Positions 50,685 to 59,207 are shown, counted from the stretch's first letter. The stretch: DNA of 64,000 nt from Flavobacterium sp. UBA7680 (GCF_002482975.1 NZ_DLHA01000026.1:1-64000), one strand, 5' to 3'. A program made the numbers and translations. Notes: generated by a model not told the origin, from the letters alone.

Positions 50685-51650
50685 CTACTGCACCCTAAAC
50701 TTCTCTCGATATTCAATAGGTTTCATGCCCACCATTTTATAAAACACTTTTCTAAAAGCTTTTGGATCGTTATATCCGGTTTTTTCGATGATTTCTGAAA
50801 TCGAAAGCTGTGTTTGTTCCAAATATTTCTTTGAACTCTCAACCCTAATATTCTGTAGATATTCAATTGGAGGAATCCCCGTTACTTGTTTAAAACGACG
50901 TGTCATGTTTCTAGCACTCGTTGGAATATCTTTGGTAATTTCTTCCAGTTTTTCGATGCTGTGATATTGACTTTCAATTTTTTGCTGTAACATCGCAACC
51001 AAAGTATCATTATGCAAATGATTCGGTCTAAAAGTGCTAAAATAACTCTGTTTGTATCGGTTTAAATCAATTGAGAAAATCTTGGCAATTTGTACTGCAA
51101 TTTCGTTGCCGCAATATTTCTGAACCAAAAGAATCAATAAATGAAACGTTGAGGTCGATCCGCCACTGGTATACAAACTTCCGTCAGCTGTTAAAGTTTC
51201 CTCGGGTTTTAATTTCACCATAGGGAAAGCTTTGGTAAAAGCGCTGCAAGCATCGACATGGGTTGTTGCCAGTTTTTCATTCAATAATCCCGAAGCAGCA
51301 AACAAAAATGCTCCCGTACAAAAACTTGCCAATTCGGCTCCTGCCTGATGTTGTTTCTGTAACCACGGAATAAAATTTTTATTCTTCGCAATCATTTCAC
51401 TCATATTATCTGTCGTAAAAGCCGGAATCAAAATGAGCTCTAAAAGGATATCAGAATTTTCGATTGTATTAACTTCATATCCAAACAAACGTTCCTGATT
51501 GATTTGTTCTGCCAATTGAAAAACCATAATTTCAAATGGTTTGTCAGTTGTCGGACTTAATTTATTTGCGGTTTCAAAAACTTCTAAAATTGCGGCTATA
51601 CTTAATAATTTATAGTCGTGAGGAACGATCAAACCTACTTTCTTGCTCAT
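50685..51650 (-). CDS. GlxA-type AraC-family transcriptional regulator
   Basis: Protein of 321 residues. Residues about 1-180 form a DJ-1/PfpI-like domain with Cys111 in the nucleophile elbow (ASFCTGAFLFA), and residues about 215-318 form an AraC DNA-binding domain (IPPIEYLQNIRVESSKKYLEQT, IIEKTGYNDPKAFRKVFYKMVGMKPIEYR). The N-terminal domain probably senses a small molecule or is a remnant enzyme fold. It is divergent from the VOC/SRPBCC genes and is the natural candidate for their regulator. Confidence 0.92.
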   Translation of the reverse strand: MSKKVGLIVPHDYKLLSIAAILEVFETANKLSPTTDKPFEIMVFQLAEQINQERLFGYEVNTIENSDILLELILIPAFTTDNMSEMIAKNKNFIPWLQKQHQAGAELASFCTGAFLFAASGLLNEKLATTHVDACSAFTKAFPMVKLKPEETLTADGSLYTSGGSTSTFHLLILLVQKYCGNEIAVQIAKIFSIDLNRYKQSYFSTFRPNHLHNDTLVAMLQQKIESQYHSIEKLEEITKDIPTSARNMTRRFKQVTGIPPIEYLQNIRVESSKKYLEQTQLSISEIIEKTGYNDPKAFRKVFYKMVGMKPIEYREKFRVQ

Positions 51651-51684
51651 GATTTTGTGGTTTTTTGGAGGATTGGCTTTACAA

Positions 51685-51692
51685 CAAAAGTA
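51685..51692 (-). promoter_or_regulatory. -7 element of the GlxA-type regulator promoter
   Basis: The minus strand reads TACTTTTG, 34 bases before ATG 51650. Confidence 0.5.
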
Positions 51693-51757
51693 ATAAAAAT
51701 GTCTTAAATGCCCCTAAAGTTGACTTTTAATGTATCATAAAGGCCATTCTAAAATTC

Positions 51758-51765
51758 TAAATTTG
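51758..51765 (+). promoter_or_regulatory. -7 element of the VOC/SRPBCC gene run
   Basis: TAAATTTG, 28 bases before ATG 51794, divergent from the regulator promoter 65 bases away. Confidence 0.65.
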
Positions 51766-51793
51766 TTTTAAATAAATTGTAACTTTATATATT

Positions 51794-52204
51794 ATGGAAA
51801 CGAAAATGTATTTAAATCTGGCTGTAAAAGAGCTAGATAAAGCGATAAAATTTTATAATGAATTAGGTTTTCCTACGAATCCGAAATTTACAAATGATAA
51901 AGGAGCTTGTATAATTATTGGTAAAAATATCTATCTCATGATTTTGGTAGAAGAGTTTTATCAAACTTTTACAGATAAAAAGATTTGCAATTCTCATACA
52001 ACCAGCGAAGCCCTTATTTCTATTTCTTTAGAATCACGAAAAGAAGTTGATGAAATGATTGAGAAAGCAGTTAAAGCCGGTGGAACTGATTATAAAAGAG
52101 AACAGGATTATGGATGGATGTACCAAAAAACTTTTCTGGACTTAGACGGACATCATTGGGAAGTTTTCTATATGGATGAAAGTCAGATTCCGGATCAGAT
52201 GTAA
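51794..52204 (+). CDS. VOC family protein 1 (glyoxalase-like)
   Basis: Protein of 136 residues with the vicinal-oxygen-chelate fold pattern: KMYLNLAVKELDKAIKFYNELGF at the start and FLDLDGHHWEVFYMDESQIP at the end. It has no complete classical glyoxalase I metal set that I can confirm. It is clearly paralogous to the VOC gene at 53173 (shared SEALISI/SEILISI, KEEVDE and DxDGHxWxVxxMD blocks). First gene of the run facing the GlxA-type regulator; an SRPBCC gene follows 13 bases later. Confidence 0.9.
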   Translation: METKMYLNLAVKELDKAIKFYNELGFPTNPKFTNDKGACIIIGKNIYLMILVEEFYQTFTDKKICNSHTTSEALISISLESRKEVDEMIEKAVKAGGTDYKREQDYGWMYQKTFLDLDGHHWEVFYMDESQIPDQM

Positions 52205-52217
52205 TTAGTAAAGAAAA

Positions 52218-52625
52218 ATGATTACAGTTCAAAATACAATTAACGCCTCTATAGATAAAGTCTGGGATTTCTGGATTTCTCCAAAACATATTCAAAACTG
52301 GAATTATGCTTTTGATGAATGGCACACGCCTTATGCAGAAAATGATTTACAGGTAAATGGTAAATTTAAATATGAAATGGCTGCTAAAGATAAAAGTGCA
52401 GGTTTTGATTTTGAAGGAGAATATACCAAAATAGAAAAGTTTCGATTAATAGAATATAAGCTTTTGGATAACAGAACCGGAAGTATTCATTTTGAAGAAC
52501 AAGGTGATAAAATAAAAATTGCAGAAGTATTTGAACCAAATAAAGAAGATTCTGAAAGTATGCAGAAACAATGGTGTCAGAACGTAATTGACAATTTTAA
52601 AAAATATGTTGAAAGTGTTGAATAA
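52218..52625 (+). CDS. SRPBCC family protein 1 (AHSA1/START-like)
   Basis: Protein of 135 residues, MITVQNTINASIDKVWDFW opening and EGEYTKIEKFRLIEYKL core of the START/Bet v1-like AHSA1 family, which forms a ligand-binding cavity. It is strongly similar to the next gene (for example both have EWHTPYAEND or DWHTPYAEND and FDFEGEYT), so the pair arose by tandem duplication. The ligand is unknown. Confidence 0.9.
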   Translation: MITVQNTINASIDKVWDFWISPKHIQNWNYAFDEWHTPYAENDLQVNGKFKYEMAAKDKSAGFDFEGEYTKIEKFRLIEYKLLDNRTGSIHFEEQGDKIKIAEVFEPNKEDSESMQKQWCQNVIDNFKKYVESVE

Positions 52626-52650
52626 AGTATAATTTTTAAATATATAAATA

Positions 52651-53055
52651 ATGATAACAGTACAGAATACAATCAAAGCGCCAATAAATAAAGTTTGGGA
52701 TTTTTGGACACTACCGGAACATATTACAAAATGGAGTTTTGCTTCTCCGGACTGGCATACGCCTTATGCTGAAAATGATGTAAAGCAAGGCGGAAAATTC
52801 AAATCAACAATGGCCGCAAAAGACGGAAGCATGAGTTTTGATTTTGAAGGAGAATATACTTTCGTAGAACCAAACAAAACGATAAAATATGTTATGGCCG
52901 ACGGAAGAAAAGTTGAAATTACCTTCAAAGAAACTTTAGATGGAGTAGAAGTAACAGAAAGCTTCGACCCGGAAACTCAAAATCCAGAAGAAATGCAGCG
53001 CGGAGGCTGGCAGGCAATTTTGGACAACTTTAAAAATTATGTAGAGAATAATTGA
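52651..53055 (+). CDS. SRPBCC family protein 2 (AHSA1/START-like)
   Basis: Protein of 134 residues with MITVQNTIKAPINKVWDFW, DWHTPYAEND and FDFEGEYTFVEPNKTIKYV, a close relative of the preceding gene, which it follows by 25 bases. The final stretch GGWQAILDNFKNYVE is a typical end of this family. It probably shares the promoter at 51758-51765. Ligand unknown. Confidence 0.9.
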   Translation: MITVQNTIKAPINKVWDFWTLPEHITKWSFASPDWHTPYAENDVKQGGKFKSTMAAKDGSMSFDFEGEYTFVEPNKTIKYVMADGRKVEITFKETLDGVEVTESFDPETQNPEEMQRGGWQAILDNFKNYVENN

Positions 53056-53107
53056 TTCTTTATTAGGTACAGAGGTTCAAAGCAACATAGGTTCAAAGTA
53101 AAAAAAT

Positions 53108-53142
53108 CTTAGCATCTTAGAAACTCAGAACCTTAGCAACTT
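53108..53142 (+). repeat. CTTAG-word repeat
   Basis: Four imperfect copies of a CTTAGnAnC word (CTTAGCATC, CTTAGAAAC, TCAGAAC, CTTAGCAAC) in the gap before the second VOC gene, matching the words around the clpX promoter. Confidence 0.65.
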
Positions 53143-53172
53143 TAAAAAAATGTTTAACGAAAATATCAAAGA

Positions 53173-53580
53173 ATGACGAAACAAATATGGTTAAATCTGC
53201 CGGTGAAAAGCGTGGCAAAAGCAAAAGATTTTTTCTGGAAAATAGGCTTCTCTTTTAATGAGCAGCACGATACACCAAGTTCAACCTGCATGGTTGTGGG
53301 TGAATCACATTTTGTAGTAATGCTGTTTGAAGAATCACTTTTTGAAGGTTTTTCGCAAAACAAAATTACCGACACAAAAGCAAGCTCTGAAATTTTAATT
53401 TCGATTGATGCCGAAAGTAAAGAAGAAGTTGATGAACTGGCTCAAAAAGTTCAGGATGCAGGAGGAACTATTTTTTCTTCTCCAGCCGAAAGTCAGGGAT
53501 GGATGTACGGCTTTGGTTTTGCCGATATAGACGGACATCGCTGGAATGTTTTATTTATGGATTTTACTAAACTATCTTAA
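53173..53580 (+). CDS. VOC family protein 2 (glyoxalase-like)
   Basis: Protein of 135 residues with IWLNLPVKSVAKAKDFFWKIGF and FADIDGHRWNVLFMDFTKLS, paralogous to the VOC gene at 51794. A nine-codon frame (53150-53176, MFNENIKE) ends in a TGA that overlaps this start codon as ATGA, suggesting translational coupling to a mini-leader. Another SRPBCC gene follows 2 bases after the stop. Confidence 0.9.
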   Translation: MTKQIWLNLPVKSVAKAKDFFWKIGFSFNEQHDTPSSTCMVVGESHFVVMLFEESLFEGFSQNKITDTKASSEILISIDAESKEEVDELAQKVQDAGGTIFSSPAESQGWMYGFGFADIDGHRWNVLFMDFTKLS

Positions 53581-53582
53581 TT

Positions 53583-54026
53583 ATGGAAACTTTAGAATTT
53601 AAAATTAGAATTAAAGCCCCGGCTCAAAAAGTTTGGGATGTTTTATGGGAGGACGAAACCTATAGAAAATGGACAAGTGTTTTTTGCGAAGGATCTCATA
53701 CCATAAGTACTTGGAATGAAGGTGATAAAATACATTTTATGACACCAAGCGGAGAAGGAATGTATAGTATAATTGAAACAAAAACGCCAAACGAGTATAT
53801 GGCTTTTAAACATCTAGGCGAGATAAAAGACTTTAAAGAACTGCCTCTCGATGAAGAAACAAAAAAATGGAGCGGTGCAATGGAAACCTATCGATTAATT
53901 CCAGATGGTGAATTTACAGATTTGATTGCTCGTAACGATTCGGGCGAAAAATATGTTGACTATTTTAAAGATGTTTTTCCTAGAGGTCTTGAAGTAGTAA
54001 AAGAACTTTCGGAAGAAGGGAAATAG
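53583..54026 (+). CDS. SRPBCC family protein 3 (AHSA1-like)
   Basis: Protein of 147 residues with METLEFKIRIKAPAQKVWDVLWE opening and a GMYSIIETKTPNEYMAFKHLG core of the AHSA1/START family. It is more distant from the first two SRPBCC genes. It is coupled to the VOC gene (2-base spacing), giving a second VOC-SRPBCC pair in the same order as the first. Confidence 0.9.
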   Translation: METLEFKIRIKAPAQKVWDVLWEDETYRKWTSVFCEGSHTISTWNEGDKIHFMTPSGEGMYSIIETKTPNEYMAFKHLGEIKDFKELPLDEETKKWSGAMETYRLIPDGEFTDLIARNDSGEKYVDYFKDVFPRGLEVVKELSEEGK

Positions 54027-54131
54027 AAGAAAGAAAAAAGATTATAGAAGAAAGAGAATAGAAACAAACAAAAAAACAAAGAGAAGACATTAAAAATTTA
54101 TTAATTAACAACTCACAATTAAAAAAATATC

Positions 54132-54569
54132 ATGGCAACAGTAAACCCTTATTTATTATTTAACGGAAATTGCGAAGAAGCATTCCTATTTTATAAATCC
54201 GTTTTTGGCGGAGAATTTCCTTATATCGGAAAATTTAAAGAAATGCCAAAAGAAGAAGGCTGTGACGAAGTTACGGCAGAAGATGCAGAGAGAATTATGC
54301 ACGTTTCCCTTCCAATTGGAAATACGATTTTAATGGGAAGTGACAGTTCTACAAGATTTGGAGATTTACCTTTTGGAGAAAATTTTTCAGTTTCAATTAA
54401 TACAGATAGTACAGAAGAAGCAGACCGAATTTTTAACGGACTTTCGGCTGGAGGTAAAATCGAAATGCCTTTAAATAAAACTTTTTGGGGTGCTTATTTC
54501 GGAATGTTCAAAGATAAATTCGGTATAAACTGGATGGTAAATTTTGATGAAAATATGCAAAACAAATAA
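54132..54569 (+). CDS. VOC family protein 3 (PhnB/3-demethylubiquinone-like)
   Basis: Protein of 145 residues with the PhnB-type opening VNPYLLFNGNCEEAFLFYKSVFGGEF, then SLPIGNTILMGSDS and the ending WGAYFGMFKDKFGINWMVNFDE. This subfamily differs from the other two VOC proteins here. The gap before it (105 bases) holds an A-rich AGAA/GAATAGA repeat-like leader. A hairpin terminator follows the gene. Confidence 0.9.
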   Translation: MATVNPYLLFNGNCEEAFLFYKSVFGGEFPYIGKFKEMPKEEGCDEVTAEDAERIMHVSLPIGNTILMGSDSSTRFGDLPFGENFSVSINTDSTEEADRIFNGLSAGGKIEMPLNKTFWGAYFGMFKDKFGINWMVNFDENMQNK

Positions 54570-54621
54570 TTAAAAAGTTACGTTATTCTAATAGCGGAGC
54601 ATAATTGTTAAATTACTTAGG

Positions 54622-54648
54622 AAAGCGCATGAATATGCGCTTTTTCTT
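54622..54648 (+). terminator. Intrinsic terminator after VOC gene 3
   Basis: Stem AAAGCGCAT / ATGCGCTTT with a GAAT loop and a T-rich tail. It lies downstream of a possible 54605 start for serB and so argues against that start. Confidence 0.88.
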
Positions 54649-54727
54649 TGCAAAAAAAACAATGATTATTCTTTTTTATCACCAAGAGATTGCCGATTTT
54701 TGTCGCTCGTTAAATAATAAAGATAAA

Positions 54728-55957
54728 ATGGCAATAGAAGATAAAGAGATTATTTTATTAAAAGTTTCAGGACACGATAAAATAGGGGTGACAGCAGGAT
54801 TAACAGCTGTTTTGGCGGCATACGATGCTAATATTTTAGATATTGGCCAGGCCGACATTCATGATACATTATCTTTAGGTATTTTATTCGAAATCGAAGC
54901 GGGTTCATCTTCAGGACCAGTTTTAAAAGATTTGCTGTTTAAAGCGTATGAATTAGAAATTAAGGTAAAGTTTATTCCAATCTCTATCGAAGATTATGAG
55001 AAATGGGTAAAATCACAATCTAAACAGCGATACATCATCAATATTTTAGGCGAAAAACTGGCGGCTTCTCAATTAGCGGCAGTTACTAAAATAATGTCAG
55101 ATCAAAATTTGAATATCGATTCTATTATACGTTTAACGGGAAGAACTTCAATTGTAGAAAAAGAAGAATATCCACGTTCATGTATTCAGTTATCTGTAAC
55201 AGGCGAAATTGTAAATAAAATTGTCATGACGGCAAGTTTTATGGAAATTTCAAGAACCTTAGACGTTGATATTTCTTTTCAGGAAGATAATATTTACAGA
55301 AGAAACCGTCGTTTAGTTTGCTTCGATATGGACTCTACTTTAATCCAAACCGAAGTTATCGACGAATTGGCAGAACTAAACGGAGTAGGGCCTCAGGTAA
55401 GAGCTATTACAGAATCGGCGATGAATGGTGAAATTGATTTCAACGAAAGCTTCAAACAGCGTATGGCTTTGCTGGAAGGTTTGAGCGAAGACGTTTTACA
55501 AAATGTTGCCAAAAATTTACCAATTACACAAGGTGCGCATCGTTTAATGAAGGCCTTAAAATATTACGGATATAAAACCGCAATTCTTTCAGGAGGATTT
55601 ACCTATTTTGGAGATTATCTTCAAAAAGAATTGGGTATCGATTACGTTCACGCCAATCAATTAGAAATCAAAGACGGTAAATTAACCGGAAAATATCTAG
55701 GCGATATCGTAGACGGACAAAAGAAAGCAGAATACTTAAAAGCAATTGCTGAAAAAGAAGGAATTCACATTAACCAAACTATTGCAGTTGGTGACGGAGC
55801 AAACGATTTACCAATGTTAAACTTAGCAGGTCTAGGAATCGCTTTCCACGCAAAACCAAAAGTAAAAGAAAGTGCTTCAACCTCAATTTCAAGTTTAGGA
55901 CTTGATGGTGTTTTATATTTACTAGGATACCACGACAGATATATCGATATGATGTAA
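54728..55957 (+). CDS. serB: Phosphoserine phosphatase with N-terminal ACT domains
   Basis: Protein of 409 residues. The N-terminal region (about 5-185) carries two ACT-like domains, and the HAD phosphatase domain (about 195-400) has the catalytic CFDMDSTLIQTE motif (Asp200, Asp202), KAILSGGFT-like AILSGGFTYF, and VGDGANDLPML. It makes serine from phosphoserine. The frame is open to 54605, but that extension crosses a terminator hairpin and has no ACT sequence; ATG 54728 is chosen. A near-consensus -7 (GATTTTTG) precedes it. Confidence 0.93.
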   Translation: MAIEDKEIILLKVSGHDKIGVTAGLTAVLAAYDANILDIGQADIHDTLSLGILFEIEAGSSSGPVLKDLLFKAYELEIKVKFIPISIEDYEKWVKSQSKQRYIINILGEKLAASQLAAVTKIMSDQNLNIDSIIRLTGRTSIVEKEEYPRSCIQLSVTGEIVNKIVMTASFMEISRTLDVDISFQEDNIYRRNRRLVCFDMDSTLIQTEVIDELAELNGVGPQVRAITESAMNGEIDFNESFKQRMALLEGLSEDVLQNVAKNLPITQGAHRLMKALKYYGYKTAILSGGFTYFGDYLQKELGIDYVHANQLEIKDGKLTGKYLGDIVDGQKKAEYLKAIAEKEGIHINQTIAVGDGANDLPMLNLAGLGIAFHAKPKVKESASTSISSLGLDGVLYLLGYHDRYIDMM

Positions 55958-55963
55958 TACTAG

Positions 55964-56033
55964 TTTGTCACCCTGAGCGAAGTCTAAGGGCTTTCATGTC
56001 GAAAAGGGCTTCGACTTCGCTCAGCCTGACAAA
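55964..56033. repeat. Inverted repeat with CTGAGCGAAGTC arms
   Basis: Arms TTTGTCA-cc-CTGAGCGAAGTC (55964-55984) and GACTTCGCTCAG-cc-TGACAAA (56013-56033) pair perfectly except for a symmetric CC/CC bulge. First element of the repeat cluster after serB; may also end the serB transcript. Confidence 0.9.
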
Positions 56034-56044
56034 ATGAAAAAAAT

Positions 56045-56492
56045 CTGTGTAAATCTGCGTTTTCGCAAAGCGAATCCGTTTAATCTGCGTGCTTTTACAC
56101 TTCGTCTATAGTGAGTATATTGGGAAAACCTTAGAGTCTTAATAATGGCATGCCCCTCCGGGTCGGGCTATCCGTTCCAATCTTTTTGTTTTTAAAGAAA
56201 AAACAAAAAGGATTTCCACTTCTATCCCTCATGCAACTCAGCAGAAAAAACATTTTTAAAGAGAAAATAAATTAAGATCAATTGCCTCCAGCTTTAGCTG
56301 GAGGAATAAGAATTGACAAAGAGTAAGGCTTTAGCCAAATTATTTATAACGTAGAATTCGGCTAAAGCCTGGCTTTGGTATAAATTATAAACCCCTAGCT
56401 AAAGCTAGGGGCTATTGAAAATTTGTAGAATCTATATTGAAATTCGTGCCAATCCGTGTTTTCACAAAGTGAATCCGCGTCATCTGTGTGCC
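56045..56492. repeat. Cluster of short palindromes flanked by a direct repeat (548-base gene-free gap)
   Basis: The whole 55958-56505 gap lacks a gene. Besides the element at 55964-56033 it holds the following. Two similar copies (about 56047-56092 and 56445-56491) share cores such as CTGCGTTTTCGCAAAGCGAAT and CCGTGTTTTCACAAAGTG. An element at 56148-56234 has a CTTTTTGTTTTT / AAAAACAAAAAG core. Perfect palindrome CCTCCAGCT-TT-AGCTGGAGG lies at 56285-56304, AGGCTTTAGCC / GGCTAAAGCCT at 56326-56336 and 56360-56370, and CCCCTAGCT-AA-AGCTAGGGG at 56392-56411. The last three share a GCTTTAGC / GCTAAAGC core. Confidence 0.9.
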
Positions 56493-56505
56493 AATTTTTT
56501 TAAAT

Positions 56506-58014
56506 TTACATCTCCTTCAACTGCTCCAAATAATCCCTCTGATTAGAAAGCCTAGGAATTTTATGCTGTCCGCCCAATTTATCTCTTTCTTTCAACCAAT
56601 CATAAAACAAGTTCTCGCGCGCTACGTTAATCACCAAAGGATTTAAAGTCATATTGTTGTAACGTTTCGCTTCATAATCAGAATTTAAAGTCTGCAAGGT
56701 TTCATCCAGAACCTTTTGGAAAAGACCAACATCGGCAGGTTTTTGCTTAAATTCGATCATCCATTCGTGCGCACCTTTTTCTTTATCCTGCATAAAAATA
56801 GGAGCAACCGTATAATCGATAACTTCGGTTTGAGTAATTTGGCAGGCTTTCGCAATGGCCTGATCTGTGTTTTCGACCATTAATTCTTCCCCAAAAACAT
56901 TAATATGATGTTTGGTTCTTCCCGTAACTCTAATTCTATAGGGATTCAATGAGGTAAAACGAACCGTATCGCCAATTAAATAACGCCATAAACCAGAATT
57001 TGTGGTAATTACAATTGCATAGTTTTTATTCAATTCAACGTCGGCCAAACGAATCACTTTTTGATCTGCAGCTCCAAAAGTATCCATCGGAATAAATTCA
57101 TAGAAAATTCCGTAATCCAGCATCAGCAATAAATCACTTGAATTGTTTAAATCCTGAATCGCAAAAAAGCCTTCAGACGCATTATAGATTTCGTAGTATT
57201 TAAAATCTTTGCTTGGTAAAATTTTCTTGTATTGTTCTTTATAAGGAGAAAAACTCACACCGCCGTGAAAATAAACTTCAAGGTTTGGCCAAAGTTCTAA
57301 TAAACTTTGTTTACCCGTATTTTCCAGAACTTTATTCATTAAAACCAGCATCCATGACGGAACTCCGGCAAAACTCGTTACATTTTCATTTTTGGTTTCA
57401 TTAATAATCGCAGCGATTTTAGTTTCCCATTCGCTCATTAACGAAGTTTTACTGCTTGGCGTACTGCTGAATTCGGCCCAAATAGGCATATTCTCAATTA
57501 AAATTGCCGACAAATCGCCAAAAAAAGTATTGTTGTTTTCGTAAATCTGAGAACTTCCGCCTAAGCGTAAACTCTTACCTAAAAACAATTCAGAATCTTC
57601 ATTATTATTCAAATACAAACAAAGTAAATCCTTACTTCCCTTATAATGGCAATCTTCAAGAGCTTCGCTGCTTACAGGGATAAATTTACTTTTGGCATTT
57701 GTAGTACCGCTCGATTTGGCAAACCATTTAATAGGCGATTCCCAAAAAACCCCCTGCTCGCCCTGACGCGTACGCTCAATTAAAGGCTGTAATTCTTCAT
57801 AACTCGCAATCGGGACTCTTTCTGCAAAAGTCTGATAAGAACTTATCGATTCAAAATCATATTTTTTTCCAATAACTGTATTTTCAGATGCCGACAATAA
57901 ATTATGCAAAAGTTCTTCCTGAACTTCATTTGGGTATTTTAAAAAAAGTTCGATTTGATGTATCCTTTGTTTGAGGACCCAGGAAGCGAAAGAATTTATT
58001 ATTGATAGAGGCAT
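56506..58014 (-). CDS. GH3 family acyl-amido synthetase-like protein
   Basis: Protein of 502 residues of the adenylate-forming GH3 family: AKSSGTTNAKSKFIPVS is the phosphate-binding loop, YEIYNASEGFFAIQD the second motif, and the region GLWRYLIGDTVRFTSLNPYRIRVTGRTKHHINVFGEEL the third. Plant members attach amino acids to hormones; bacterial members have mostly unknown acyl substrates. It stands alone, 220 bases from the divergent DUF2797 gene, next to the repeat cluster. Confidence 0.92.
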   Translation of the reverse strand: MPLSIINSFASWVLKQRIHQIELFLKYPNEVQEELLHNLLSASENTVIGKKYDFESISSYQTFAERVPIASYEELQPLIERTRQGEQGVFWESPIKWFAKSSGTTNAKSKFIPVSSEALEDCHYKGSKDLLCLYLNNNEDSELFLGKSLRLGGSSQIYENNNTFFGDLSAILIENMPIWAEFSSTPSSKTSLMSEWETKIAAIINETKNENVTSFAGVPSWMLVLMNKVLENTGKQSLLELWPNLEVYFHGGVSFSPYKEQYKKILPSKDFKYYEIYNASEGFFAIQDLNNSSDLLLMLDYGIFYEFIPMDTFGAADQKVIRLADVELNKNYAIVITTNSGLWRYLIGDTVRFTSLNPYRIRVTGRTKHHINVFGEELMVENTDQAIAKACQITQTEVIDYTVAPIFMQDKEKGAHEWMIEFKQKPADVGLFQKVLDETLQTLNSDYEAKRYNNMTLNPLVINVARENLFYDWLKERDKLGGQHKIPRLSNQRDYLEQLKEM

Positions 58015-58234
58015 GAGTGGTTTTTAGGTTTTAGATTGCTGATTTTAAATTTAGGTTTTACGATTCATGTAAATCGGAACTTAAAATTTGAATATCAAGC
58101 AACAAATAGTAACTTTGTCATTGTATCAAAAATAGTGTTTTTTGTAATAAAAACCACTACTTGTAAACTAAAGATTAACTCAAAAAAATAAGAGCAGTCT
58201 AAAATCTAATATCTAAAATCTACAATTAAATCTA

Positions 58235-59029
58235 ATGACATATCAAGGTGTACTTACAAAAATGCAGACTGAATTTGGTAACCCAATTCAATATTATTTA
58301 GTTTTCGAAGATAGTTTCCTGAATGTTAATCAATTATTAGATAAAGAAATTGAAATTAGTTTTGCAGGTTTTCAATGTTTGAATTGTCAAAAGAAGAAAA
58401 AGATTTTTAGACAAGGTTTTTGTTACGACTGTTTTTACTCAAGTCCTGCTGTAGGCGACTGGATTATGAGACCTGAATTGAGTACCGCACATTTAGGAAT
58501 TGCAGATCGTGATTTAGAATACGAACAAAAAGCACAATTGCAGCCGCACGTTGTTTACTTAGCTTTATCGAGCGAAATAAAAGTGGGAGTAACACGTAAA
58601 AGCCAGGTTCCAACACGCTGGATTGATCAGGGAGCGACGCAGGCCATTGCAATTGTTGAGGTTCCCAACCGTTATTTGGCAGGAATTACAGAGGTAGCGT
58701 TAAAAGACCATTATGCAGATAAAACGAACTGGAGGAAAATGCTTCAATGTACTCCAGAAGGATGCGATTTAATTTTTGAAAAGTCAAAAGTGGAGAACTT
58801 AATTCCGGCAGAAGTTAAGGAGTACTTTTACAGCCAGAAAAATGATTTATACGAATTGAATTATCCGGTTTTGAATTATCCGGCAAAAGTAGCGAGTTTG
58901 AATTTAGATAAAACGCCGACTTTTCAAGGAAAACTTGTAGGAATTAAAGGCCAGTATTTAATTTTTGAAAACGGGACCGTTTTTAACATCCGTGGTTCAG
59001 AAGGTTATGTCGTAAATATTAACGTCTAG
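58235..59029 (+). CDS. DUF2797 family protein with zinc knuckle and possible GIY-YIG-like core
   Basis: Protein of 264 residues. Cys48, Cys51, Cys63 and Cys66 (CLNC...CYDC) form a likely zinc site. The central region (about 104-170) reads like a GIY-YIG nuclease: HVVYLAL, then IKVGVT, then an arginine in TRWIDQGA (Arg128) and a glutamate in AGITEVAL (Glu153). The beta-rich C-terminus (about 210-264) has GKLVGIKGQYLIFENGTVFNIR. DUF2797 proteins are functionally undefined; the nuclease likeness is my inference. A distant TAACTTTG (58110-58117) could be its -7 element. Confidence 0.82.
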   Translation: MTYQGVLTKMQTEFGNPIQYYLVFEDSFLNVNQLLDKEIEISFAGFQCLNCQKKKKIFRQGFCYDCFYSSPAVGDWIMRPELSTAHLGIADRDLEYEQKAQLQPHVVYLALSSEIKVGVTRKSQVPTRWIDQGATQAIAIVEVPNRYLAGITEVALKDHYADKTNWRKMLQCTPEGCDLIFEKSKVENLIPAEVKEYFYSQKNDLYELNYPVLNYPAKVASLNLDKTPTFQGKLVGIKGQYLIFENGTVFNIRGSEGYVVNINV

Positions 59030-59207
59030 TATTTTCTATTCTCTGTCGATTCTTAACGACTAATGGTCTATTCTTTGTCATTTGTTTTGTTAATTGTTGT
59101 AATTTTATTTCATTGGAAGCTCCAAAAATGTGAATAATTATAGATTTTATTACAATTTTGTAATAATTGCTTATTATTAGAATTTATTTTTGAGTAAAAA
59201 AAGAGCC

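Noticed and set aside
56101..56240. A possible gene remnant in the serB-GH3 gap
   Set aside because: All frames are short and the segment is accounted for by palindromic repeat elements.
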